64,000 nucleotides of DNA from Agromyces mariniharenae (GTDB lineage: Bacteria > Actinomycetota > Actinomycetes > Actinomycetales > Microbacteriaceae), in NCBI RefSeq assembly GCF_008122505.1, contig NZ_VSSB01000001.1, positions 2,340,891-2,404,890 on the forward strand. Direction: 5' to 3'. Below, piece after piece: positions 9,563 through 16,897 of this stretch (its first letter is position 1; every line of letters begins with the position of its first letter). The translations under genes were made by a program, and so were the position numbers. The notes below the pieces were generated by a model, which saw only the letters and a list, made by a program, of their open reading frames with translations, searched no databases and was not told the origin of the DNA.

Positions 9563-10566
9563 CGGAGCTCCTCCAGCACGCGCTCGACGATCGCGGCCTT
9601 CGAGAGGCCGTAGCGGTCGTGCAGGGTCGGCAGGGCGCCGGCGTCGAGGAACGCGTCGGGCAGGCCGATGGGCACGACCCGGCGGGTGAGGCCGCGGCGC
9701 ACGAGCGCCGAGGCGACGGTCTCGAAGAGTCCGCCGACGACGGTGTGGTTCTCGAGCGTCACGGCGAGCCGCGGGGTGTCCAGCTCGGCGAGCACGGTGG
9801 CCTCGTCGAAGGGCTTGAGCGTCGGCGCATGCACCACGGCGACGTCGACCTTGTGCGCGGCGAGGGCCTCGGCCGCCTGCAGCGCCCGCATGGTCATGAG
9901 GCCGCTCGAGACGAACACGACGTCGTTGCCGGGGCGCACGACCTTGGCCCTGCCCAGCTCGAACGTGTAGTCGTACTCGTCGAGCACGGTGGGCACGTTG
10001 CCGCGCAGCAGGCGCAGGTAGGTCGGCCCCGCGTGCGCCGCCAGCTGCGGCACGGCCTGTTCGAGGTCGACCGAGTCGCACGGGTCGACGATCGTGAGGT
10101 TCGGCATGCCGCGGAAGATGGCGACGTCCTCGGTCGCCTGGTGGCTCGGGCCGTACCCGGTGGTGAGGCCGGGCAGGCCGCCGACGATGTTGACGTTGAG
10201 GTTGGGCTCGGCGATGTCGAGGCAGATGAAGTCGTAGGCCCGACGCGCGGCGAACACCGAGTACGTCGACGCGAACGGCACGAGGCCGGTCTCGGCCATG
10301 CCCGCGGCCGCGCCGAACAGCAGCTGCTCGGCCATGCCGACCTGGAAGAACCGGTCGGGGTGGGCCTTCGCGAACACGTGCATGTCGGTGTACTTCGAGA
10401 GGTCGGCCGAGAGGCCGACGATGCGCGGGTCGGTCTCGGCGAGGGCGGCGAGCGCGCGCCCGAACGGGGCCGGCGCGGTCTTCTGCCCGGGATCGGCGAA
10501 CGAGGCGATCATCGCCGAGGTCTTCAGGCGGGGCGCGGTGACGGCGCCGTCCTTCACGGTGCTCAT
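9559..10566 (-). CDS. split transketolase, C-terminal (pyrimidine-binding) subunit
   Basis: 335 residues; ATG 10566 overlaps the stop of the N-terminal subunit (ATGA). It contains the transketolase pyrimidine domain with the catalytic-Glu motif VGMAEQ near residue 79 and ASTYSVFAARRAYDFI, then the transketolase C-terminal domain. With the preceding gene it would rebuild one thiamine-diphosphate enzyme from two chains, as in archaeal-type and pathway-specific transketolases. Its position between an acid-sugar kinase and a transporter argues against a housekeeping pentose-phosphate role and for transfer of a two-carbon ketol unit from the kinase product. Confidence 0.9.
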   Translation of the reverse strand: MSTVKDGAVTAPRLKTSAMIASFADPGQKTAPAPFGRALAALAETDPRIVGLSADLSKYTDMHVFAKAHPDRFFQVGMAEQLLFGAAAGMAETGLVPFASTYSVFAARRAYDFICLDIAEPNLNVNIVGGLPGLTTGYGPSHQATEDVAIFRGMPNLTIVDPCDSVDLEQAVPQLAAHAGPTYLRLLRGNVPTVLDEYDYTFELGRAKVVRPGNDVVFVSSGLMTMRALQAAEALAAHKVDVAVVHAPTLKPFDEATVLAELDTPRLAVTLENHTVVGGLFETVASALVRRGLTRRVVPIGLPDAFLDAGALPTLHDRYGLSKAAIVERVLEELR

Positions 10567-11438
10567 GCGTTCACGCTCCCTGCGTAACCGGCGGTCAGTT
10601 GGTCGCGGCAGGCCTGCCACTCGTGCTCGTCGATGCGCATGAAGTGCGCCTTCTCGCGCTGCTCGAGGAGCGGCACCCCCCGGCCGATCCTCGTGTCGCA
10701 GAGGATGACCGAGGGCGTGCCCTCCGGTGCGGCGTGCGCCGCGGCGCGGTCGAACGCGTCGAGGAGCGCCTCGACGTCGTTGCCGTCGACGCGCTGGGTG
10801 AACCATCCGAAGGACGCCCACTTGTCGTGGGCCGGCTCGATGCCGAGCACCGTCTCGGTCTTCCCGTCGGCCTGCAGCGCGTTCATGTCGACCATCACGA
10901 TGAGGTTGCCCAGCCGGTGGTGGTGGGCGCCCATCGCGGCCTCCCACGTCGAGCCCTCGTCGAGCTCGCCGTCGGAGACGAAGGTGAACACGCGCGCCGG
11001 GTTGGCCTGGAGCCGCAGCCCCAGCGCCACCCCCACCGCCACCGCGAGGCCGTGGCCGAGCGACCCGCCCGAGATCTCCATGCCGGGCGTGTAGCTCGCC
11101 ATGCCCGACATCGGCAACCGCGAGTCATCCGACCCGTAGGTCTCGAGCTCTTCGACCGGGATCACGCCCGCCTCGGCGAGGGCTGCGTAGAGGCCGATGG
11201 CGTAGTGCCCCGTGGAGAGCAGGAACCGGTCGCGTTCGCCCCAGTGCGGGTCGTCGGCCCGGTAGCGGAGCTGGTCGCGGTAGGTCACGGCGAGCAGGTC
11301 GGCCACGCCGAGGGCCTGGCCCACGTAGCCCTGGCCCTGCACCTCGCCCATGTCGAGCACGTGGTGCCGGATCCGGTAGGCGGCGTCGCGCACGGCGGTC
11401 ACCCGGTCGGTGCGAACGGCGGTCGCGTTGTCGGTCAT
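10563..11438 (-). CDS. split transketolase, N-terminal (TPP-binding) subunit
   Basis: 291 residues from ATG 11438 with a GGGAG ribosome site. The thiamine-diphosphate domain is complete: HVLDMGEVQGQGYVGQALG near the start, LLSTGHYAIGLYAAL, GGSLGHGLAVAVG, and the cofactor/metal motif VSDGELDEGSTWEAA followed by NLIVMVDMNALQADG. It is about half the length of a one-chain transketolase and overlaps the C-terminal subunit gene by 4 bases, so equal production is expected. Related two-subunit enzymes include the apulose-4-phosphate transketolase AptAB; the true donor here is unknown. Confidence 0.9.
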   Translation of the reverse strand: MTDNATAVRTDRVTAVRDAAYRIRHHVLDMGEVQGQGYVGQALGVADLLAVTYRDQLRYRADDPHWGERDRFLLSTGHYAIGLYAALAEAGVIPVEELETYGSDDSRLPMSGMASYTPGMEISGGSLGHGLAVAVGVALGLRLQANPARVFTFVSDGELDEGSTWEAAMGAHHHRLGNLIVMVDMNALQADGKTETVLGIEPAHDKWASFGWFTQRVDGNDVEALLDAFDRAAAHAAPEGTPSVILCDTRIGRGVPLLEQREKAHFMRIDEHEWQACRDQLTAGYAGSVNA

Positions 11439-11482
11439 GGTGTTGCTCCCGTGGTGGTGGGGGTGGTGACGGATGCCGCGGC

Positions 11483-12784
11483 TCAGCCGAGCTCGCCGGT
11501 CTTGATCGGTGCGGTCTCCCTCGTGATCACGGCGACCACGGTCGAGATCACGCCGAGCGCCATGAAGATCAGCGCGGGACCGACCCAGCCGATCCAGCCG
11601 TACATCGCCGTCGCGAGGAAGGGCAGGAGGCCGGCGACGATCGAGGCGCCGTTGTAGCCGAGCGAGATGCCCGAGGCGCGCACGTTGCGGTCGAACAGCT
11701 CGGAGAACCAGGACGCCTCGACCGCGAAGATCGGGTCGTGGCTGAAGAGGAGGCTCATCGCGACGGCGACGATCACCATCACGACGGCGCCCGTGTTGAT
11801 GAGCAGGAACATCGGGAACGCGAACAGGATCGTGAACACCGAGCCGATGAGGAACACGCGCTTGCGACCGATCCTGTCGCTGAGGGCGCCGTAGAGCAGG
11901 TGGCTCACGAGGCCGAGCGCGGAGCCGATGATCGTGCCGTAGAGCACGTACTGGGTCTCGGTGATGCCGGCGAGCACGACGTAGGAGATCACGAAGCTCG
12001 TGGTGATGTAGTAGCCGCCGGTCTCGGCGAGGCGGAGGCCGATGATGCGGAGCACCGAACGCCAGTCGCGCTTCAGGACCTCCACGGCCGGGCGCTTGTG
12101 GATCTCGCCGGCGGCCTTCATCTTCTCGAAGTCGGGGGACTCGGTGATGCCGAGGCGGATCCAGAGGCCGATGGCGACCATCACGATCGAGAGGAGGAAC
12201 GGCACGCGCCACACCCAGTCGCCCTCGAAGATCGCCGCCGACAGCAGGAAGGTGCCGTTCGCCAGCAGGAGGCCCGCGGGGATGCCGATCTGCGTGACAC
12301 TGCCGAAGAATCCGCGGCGCGCCTTCGGCGCGTGCTCGACGGTCATGAGCACGGCGCCGCCCCACTCCGCGCCGTAGCCGATGCCCTGCACGGCCCGCAG
12401 CACGATGAGGAGGATCGGCGCGAGGACGCCCACCGTCGCGTAGGTGGGCAGCACACCGATGAGGAAGGTCGCGACGCCCATGATGGCGAGCGCGGCGATG
12501 AGGATGGTCTTGCGGCCGACGCGGTCGCCGAAGTGCCCGGCGAGGTAGCCGCCGAGGGGGCGGAAGAAGAACCCGATCGCGAGCGTCGCGAATGAGGCCA
12601 GGATGCCGATCAGCGGGGTGTCGGCGGCGAAGAACGCGGTGCCGAAGTAGGCGGCCGCGGCGGTGCCGTAGATGAAGAAGTCGTAGCTCTCCACCGCGGT
12701 GCCGATCATCGACGCGATGGAGACCTTCAGGGGATTGTCGCGCTGCACCGTGGTGGCGGGCGGGCGCTCGGCCGTGCTGGTCAT
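11483..12784 (-). CDS. MHS-family metabolite:proton symporter
   Basis: 433 residues, ATG 12784 with GGAGGAA ribosome site. Twelve predicted helices. The N-terminal signature GTAVESYDFFIYGTAAA and the loop GDRVGRKTILI are hallmarks of the metabolite:H+ symporter branch of the MFS (ShiA, KgtP, ProP, PcaK relatives), which import organic acids and zwitterions. GVGYGAEWGGA-type residues in helix 4-5 and a second SDRIGRKRVF loop at mid-protein fit. It lies between the dehydrogenase and transketolase genes, 51 and 44 bases from them, so it most probably imports the acid sugar that the cluster degrades. Confidence 0.9.
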   Translation of the reverse strand: MTSTAERPPATTVQRDNPLKVSIASMIGTAVESYDFFIYGTAAAAYFGTAFFAADTPLIGILASFATLAIGFFFRPLGGYLAGHFGDRVGRKTILIAALAIMGVATFLIGVLPTYATVGVLAPILLIVLRAVQGIGYGAEWGGAVLMTVEHAPKARRGFFGSVTQIGIPAGLLLANGTFLLSAAIFEGDWVWRVPFLLSIVMVAIGLWIRLGITESPDFEKMKAAGEIHKRPAVEVLKRDWRSVLRIIGLRLAETGGYYITTSFVISYVVLAGITETQYVLYGTIIGSALGLVSHLLYGALSDRIGRKRVFLIGSVFTILFAFPMFLLINTGAVVMVIVAVAMSLLFSHDPIFAVEASWFSELFDRNVRASGISLGYNGASIVAGLLPFLATAMYGWIGWVGPALIFMALGVISTVVAVITRETAPIKTGELG

Positions 12785-12835
12785 GGGTGTTCCTCCTTGA
12801 ACGGATGCTGCAGGTCGGGTGTTGCGGATGGTGGG

Positions 12836-13714
12836 TTATCGCGTGAGCGCGGCGGCCCGGGTGTAGGTCTCGATGACGCGGGAGTCGTCGCGTGCGCCGA
12901 GGCCGGCGTCGGCCGCGGCGAGGTAGCGCGTGCGGGCCGCGTCGAGCAGTGGAGTCTCGGCGCCCGCGCCGCGAGCGGCGTCGGCGACGAGGCCGGAGTC
13001 CTTGACGAAGATGTTGATCTGGCTGGTGACCTCGACGTCGGTGTCGCCGAGCATCCGCGGGCCGCGGTCGGACAGCATCCAGGACGCGGCGGCGCCCGAC
13101 TCGACGAGCGGGAGCACCTGTGCGGCGTCGAGCCCGAGCGACTCGGCCAGGGCGAGTGCCTCGGCCGCGGCGACGATGTGCACGGCGCAGAGGTGCTGGT
13201 TGACCACCTTGATCGCCTGCCCGTCGCCGAGCGAGGGGCCCACGACCTTCACCGTGCCGAGCGGCGCGAGCACCGGGACGATGCGGTCGGCGTCGGCGGG
13301 CGTGCCGGACAGGAACATCGTGAGCTCGCCCGTGCGGGCGCGGGCGACGCCGCCGGTCACGGGCGCGTCGACCACGCGGGCGCCCGCCCGCTCGAGCCGG
13401 TCGCCCTGCTCGACGACGGCGGCGGGGCCGACCGTGCTCATGACCACCCAGGTCTGGCCGGCGGTGGTGCCGGCCGCGAGCGCGGCGTCGACGAGCTCGG
13501 CGAGCTGGTCGGGGGTGGCGACCATGACGATCACGGTCGCGGCGTCGGCGACGTCGGCGATGCTCGCGACGGCGCGGATGCCGGCGGCGGCGGCGCGCTC
13601 GTGGGCTGCGGGGAAGGGGTCGACACCCGTGACGTCGGCGCCGGCCTCGTGGAGGCGGACGGCCATCGGGAGCCCGATGGCCCCGATGCCGACGAAGGCG
13701 ATGTGCTCGGTCAT
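12836..13714 (-). CDS. NAD(P)-dependent beta-hydroxyacid dehydrogenase (threonate dehydrogenase-like)
   Basis: 292 residues from ATG 13714 (AAGGAGC ribosome site). N-terminal Rossmann domain with GIGAIG at residues 9-14, the substrate motif DAPVTGGVARA near 113-123, and the catalytic Lys motif GDGQAIKVVNQ near 162-172. This is the 3-hydroxyisobutyrate dehydrogenase superfamily, which includes L-threonate 2-dehydrogenase LtnD and apionate oxidoisomerase-type enzymes that travel with DUF1537 kinases. It is the first gene after the operator-flanked promoter, consistent with catalysing the first step, oxidation of the imported acid sugar to a keto acid. Confidence 0.88.
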   Translation of the reverse strand: MTEHIAFVGIGAIGLPMAVRLHEAGADVTGVDPFPAAHERAAAAGIRAVASIADVADAATVIVMVATPDQLAELVDAALAAGTTAGQTWVVMSTVGPAAVVEQGDRLERAGARVVDAPVTGGVARARTGELTMFLSGTPADADRIVPVLAPLGTVKVVGPSLGDGQAIKVVNQHLCAVHIVAAAEALALAESLGLDAAQVLPLVESGAAASWMLSDRGPRMLGDTDVEVTSQINIFVKDSGLVADAARGAGAETPLLDAARTRYLAAADAGLGARDDSRVIETYTRAAALTR

Positions 13715-13763
13715 GGTGTCGAAGCTCCTTTGGTCCGGATCGCGGGCCGGTCAGCCGGCCCTG

Positions 13764-13778
13764 ATTGGTTCTACCAAT
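13764..13778. promoter_or_regulatory. FadR/GntR operator O2 (perfect palindrome)
   Basis: ATTGGT-TCT-ACCAAT is a perfect inverted repeat around a 3-base centre. It fits the TGGTNNNACCA consensus of FadR-subfamily regulators. It lies just downstream of the predicted -10 box, where a bound repressor would block transcription, and its centre is exactly 60 bases from the second copy. Confidence 0.85.
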
Positions 13779-13791
13779 CCGTTCTGCGTCG

Positions 13792-13821
13792 ATGATAGGC
13801 ACACCCGCGACGTGATGTCAA
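13792..13821 (-). promoter_or_regulatory. sigma70-type promoter of the acid-sugar operon
   Basis: On the minus strand TTGACA (13821-13816) is followed by an 18-base spacer and TATCAT (13797-13792). This is a near-consensus housekeeping promoter pointing at the dehydrogenase start at 13714. It sits between the two palindromic operators. Confidence 0.8.
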
Positions 13822-13823
13822 CA

Positions 13824-13838
13824 ATTGGTTCAACCAAT
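13824..13838. promoter_or_regulatory. FadR/GntR operator O1 (perfect palindrome)
   Basis: ATTGGT-TCA-ACCAAT, the same palindrome as at 13764 with a different central triplet. It ends two bases from the -35 box of the operon promoter, so a dimer here would hinder RNA polymerase. Confidence 0.85.
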
Positions 13839-13878
13839 GTGGCACGTGGGCGAGCGGAGCCTTCGCACCGCGTGGGCG

Positions 13879-14586
13879 TCAGCGCACCGGTTCGATGTGG
13901 AGCTGCAGCCAGTTCTCGAAGTGCTCGCGCATGGCTGCTCGTGCGGCATCGGGATCGCGTGCTTCGAGCGCGTCGACGACGTCGTAGTGCACGGCGTCGG
14001 TGCGCCGCACCCCGTGCTCGTCGACCGGCTCGACCCGCACCGCCTGGAGCCGGCGATAGCGGATGGTCTCGCGGAGCACGTGGCTGAAGCCCTCGTGCAT
14101 CAGCCGGAAGATCGGGTTGTCGACGATGCCGTTGAGCCGGGAGTGGAAGCGCACGTCGGCTTCGAACGCGGCCTCGTGGTCGCCGGCCTTCGTGGCGGCG
14201 ATCATGGCGTCGACATCGGCCCGAAGGGCCTCGACCTGCTCGTCGGAGGCGACCCGGGCGGCCTGCTCGGCGATGGACTCCTCGAGGAGCACGCGTGCGT
14301 CGGCGAACTGCTGGTCGTTGAGGTAGCCGAGCTGCCGGGAGATCGTGAAATAGCTGCGCACGAAGTCGTCGCCGGGAGTGTCGATGTAGGTGCCTCGGCC
14401 CTGCGTGCGGTGGAGGAAGCCCAGCAGCTCGAGCACCGAGAGCTGCTCACGGAGCGCGCCGCGGCTCATGTTGAGCGCCTCGCCGAGTTCCCGCTCGGGC
14501 GGTAGGCGTCGCGCGGTCGTGCCGGGCTCCGGCGTCGCAAGGCGCATGAGCTCGCTCACGATCGACTCGAGCGATGCCGTGGCCAT
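13879..14586 (-). CDS. FadR-subfamily GntR transcriptional regulator
   Basis: 235 residues when started at ATG 14586, which has a purine-rich GGGGGAGATGGAG ribosome site. An upstream in-frame ATG at 14631 would place a putative operator (14608-14622) inside the coding region, so the shorter form is preferred. The winged helix reads LPPERELGEALNMSRGALREQL, and the C-terminal helical FCD domain (ADVRFHSRLNGIVDNP, MREHFENW) binds a small acid ligand and often a metal in this family. The gene is upstream of, and on the same strand as, the acid-sugar genes; the matching palindromes at their promoter and at its own leader suggest it represses both until the sugar acid or an intermediate binds. Confidence 0.9.
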   Translation of the reverse strand: MATASLESIVSELMRLATPEPGTTARRLPPERELGEALNMSRGALREQLSVLELLGFLHRTQGRGTYIDTPGDDFVRSYFTISRQLGYLNDQQFADARVLLEESIAEQAARVASDEQVEALRADVDAMIAATKAGDHEAAFEADVRFHSRLNGIVDNPIFRLMHEGFSHVLRETIRYRRLQAVRVEPVDEHGVRRTDAVHYDVVDALEARDPDAARAAMREHFENWLQLHIEPVR

Positions 14587-14607
14587 GCCGTCTCCATCTC
14601 CCCCATG

Positions 14608-14622
14608 AAAGGTCCAACCATT
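14608..14622. promoter_or_regulatory. putative autoregulatory FadR-type half-conserved operator
   Basis: On the minus strand the site reads AATGGT-TGG-ACCTTT: it keeps TGGTNNNACC of the two perfect palindromes at 13764 and 13824 but loses the outer right bases. It lies about 22 bases upstream of the chosen regulator start, a place suited to autoregulation. Confidence 0.5.
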
Positions 14623-14700
14623 CGCGTCCATGCTACGGGAGCAGGCTGGAGATTCGTTCGAGGTGCCGCGCGCGGCCGTCGGAGGCTCTGGTCGAGACGC

Positions 14701-14737
14701 CGGAGGGCCGGGGTGGACGTGTCACCCCGGCCCTCCG
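14701..14737 (-). terminator. strong hairpin terminator of the ABC exporter operon
   Basis: A perfect 15-bp stem (CGGAGGGCCGGGGTG and its complement) with a 7-base loop starts 16 bases after the exporter stop codon. There is no U-run, which is common for GC-rich actinobacterial terminators. Confidence 0.75.
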
Positions 14738-14752
14738 TGAACCGCTCCGCTC

Positions 14753-16897
14753 CTAGAGGTCGCCCTCCGCGGCCACCGCGTCGACCTTCTCCTCGATGAT
14801 GTCCTCGAGGGGGCGGGTCGTCTGCGCGGGAGCCTTGCTCGCCTGCTCGGCGGCCTCTTCCGCGTCGAGGTCGGTCGCCGCCTGCTCGAACTGCGAGTTG
14901 TAGAGGCGCCAGTACGCGCCCTGCTTCGCGATGAGCTGCTCGTGGTCGCCCTGCTCGACGATGTCGCCGTGCTCCATCACGAGGATGAGGTCGGCGTCGC
15001 GGATCGTCGAGAGCCGGTGGGCGATCACGAACGAGGTGCGACCCTGTCGCAGCGCCGCCATGGCGTGCTGCAGCAGCAGCTCGGTGCGGGTGTCGACCGA
15101 GGACGTCGCCTCGTCGAGGATCAGCACCGAGGGCTGCGACACGAACGCGCGGGCGATCGTGATGAGCTGCTTCTCGCCCGCCGAGACGTTCGAGGCCTCC
15201 TCGTCGAGCACGGTCTCGTACCCGTCGGGCAGCGAGTGCACGAACCGATCGACGTACGTCGCCTTCGCGGCGGCGATGATCTCGTCGTCGGTCGCGGTCT
15301 CGCGGCCGTAGCGGATGTTCTCGCGGATCGTGCCGGCGAACAGCCACGGGTCCTGCAGCACCATGCCGGTGCGGGCGCGGACGTCGTGCCGGGCGAGCTC
15401 GGCGATGTCCTGCCCGTCGAGCAGGATGCGGCCGCCGTCGAGCTCGTAGAACCGCATGATGAGGTTCACGAGCGTCGTCTTGCCGGCGCCCGTCGGTCCG
15501 ACGATCGCGACCGTCTGCCCGGGCTCGACGCGGAACGACAGGTCGCTGATGAGCGGACGGTCGGGCGTGTACGAGAACGAGACGTTCTGGAACTCGATCG
15601 TGCCGTCGCCCTCCACCGGCGCCGGCGCGTCGGAAGCGTCGGGGTCCTGCTCGTCGGCGTCGAGCAGCTCGAAGACGCGCTCGGCCGAGGCGGTGCCCGA
15701 CTGGACGACCGCGGCCATGCCGCCGAGCTGCGACAGGGGCTGCGTGAACTGCTGCGAGTACTGGATGAACGCCTGCACGTCGCCGAGTCGGAGCTGCCCG
15801 CTCGCGACCATGAGGCCGCCGAGCACCGCGATGCCCACGTAGGTCAGGTTTCCGACGAACATCATGCCGGGCATGATGATGCCCGAGAGGAACTGCGCCT
15901 TGAAGGAGGCCTCGTAGAGCTCCTCGTTCTCGTCGCGGAACTTCTGGCTCGAGTCCTGCTCGCGGCCGAAGACCTTGACGAGGGCGTGGCCCGAGAAGGA
16001 CTCCTCGACGCGTGCGTTCAGGCGGCCGACCTTCTTCCACTGGACGCCGAACGCGGCCTGCGACTTCGGGCCGATGACGCCGAAGATCACGCCCATGAGG
16101 GGCAGCGCGACGAGGGCGACGAGCGAGAGCTGCCACGAGATCGAGAACATCATGATGATCACGCCGAGCACCGTGAGCACGCTCGTGAGCGCGCTCGACA
16201 GCGACTGCTGCATCGTCTGCGTGATGTTGTCGATGTCGTTCGTGACGCGCGAGATCAGCTCGCCCCGCTGCATCCGGTCGAAGTAGCTGAGCGGCAGGCG
16301 GTTGACCTTGGACTCGACGTCCTCACGGAGTCGGAACATGGCCTTCACCATGATCACGTTGATGACGTAGCCCTGGATCCACGAGAGCACGGATGCCACG
16401 ACGTAGAGCATCAGCACGACGATGATGACCTGGCTGAGGCGTACGAAGTCGATGCCCTCGCCGGGTGTCAGCGTCGCCGCGCCGACGATGTTCGCCAGGT
16501 CCTCCTGCCCGGTGGCGCGGAGTTGCTCGACGACCTGCTCCTGCGTCACGCCCGAGGGCAGCTGCAGGGAGATGAAGCCCTCGAAGATGATGTTCGTCGC
16601 CTCGGCGAGCACCTTCGGCGCGATGACCGTGAGCACGACGCCGATGGCGCCGAGCAGCGAGACGAACGCGAACGACCACTTCCACGGCGCGAGCAGGCCG
16701 AGCATCCGCCGGAAGCTCTTGCCGAAGTCCTGCGCCTTGCCGGGCTTCACGCTGTCCCAGTCGCCGGAGTTGAGGCGGGCCTGCTCGGCGAGCTCGGCCT
16801 CCATCCGCTCCTCTTCGGTCAGCTCGGGCTCGACCACGGGTGCGCCGCGGCGGCCACGGCCGCGTCCGCGGCCCTCGTTCTTCATGTCCGCGCTCAT
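14753..16897 (-). CDS. heterodimeric ABC exporter, half with canonical Walker B
   Basis: 714 residues. ATG 16897 overlaps the stop of its partner by 4 bases (ATGA). A charged 70-residue N-terminal tail precedes six membrane helices (residues about 75-400) and a nucleotide-binding domain: Walker A GPTGAGKTT near 464, Walker B LDEATSSVD near 589 with its catalytic Glu, and H-loop AHRLSTI. The ABC signature is atypical, SAGEK instead of LSGGQ. In heterodimeric type IV exporters (TM287/288, BmrCD) this combination belongs to the subunit that supplies the working catalytic Glu while its odd signature faces the partner's inactive site. Likely a drug, lipid or peptide exporter. Confidence 0.92.
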   Translation of the reverse strand: MSADMKNEGRGRGRGRRGAPVVEPELTEEERMEAELAEQARLNSGDWDSVKPGKAQDFGKSFRRMLGLLAPWKWSFAFVSLLGAIGVVLTVIAPKVLAEATNIIFEGFISLQLPSGVTQEQVVEQLRATGQEDLANIVGAATLTPGEGIDFVRLSQVIIVVLMLYVVASVLSWIQGYVINVIMVKAMFRLREDVESKVNRLPLSYFDRMQRGELISRVTNDIDNITQTMQQSLSSALTSVLTVLGVIIMMFSISWQLSLVALVALPLMGVIFGVIGPKSQAAFGVQWKKVGRLNARVEESFSGHALVKVFGREQDSSQKFRDENEELYEASFKAQFLSGIIMPGMMFVGNLTYVGIAVLGGLMVASGQLRLGDVQAFIQYSQQFTQPLSQLGGMAAVVQSGTASAERVFELLDADEQDPDASDAPAPVEGDGTIEFQNVSFSYTPDRPLISDLSFRVEPGQTVAIVGPTGAGKTTLVNLIMRFYELDGGRILLDGQDIAELARHDVRARTGMVLQDPWLFAGTIRENIRYGRETATDDEIIAAAKATYVDRFVHSLPDGYETVLDEEASNVSAGEKQLITIARAFVSQPSVLILDEATSSVDTRTELLLQHAMAALRQGRTSFVIAHRLSTIRDADLILVMEHGDIVEQGDHEQLIAKQGAYWRLYNSQFEQAATDLDAEEAAEQASKAPAQTTRPLEDIIEEKVDAVAAEGDL

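Noticed and set aside
9559..11438. Housekeeping pentose-phosphate transketolase
   Set aside because: It is split into two genes inside a repressor-controlled acid-sugar operon; a housekeeping enzyme would be one chain near tal/zwf genes.
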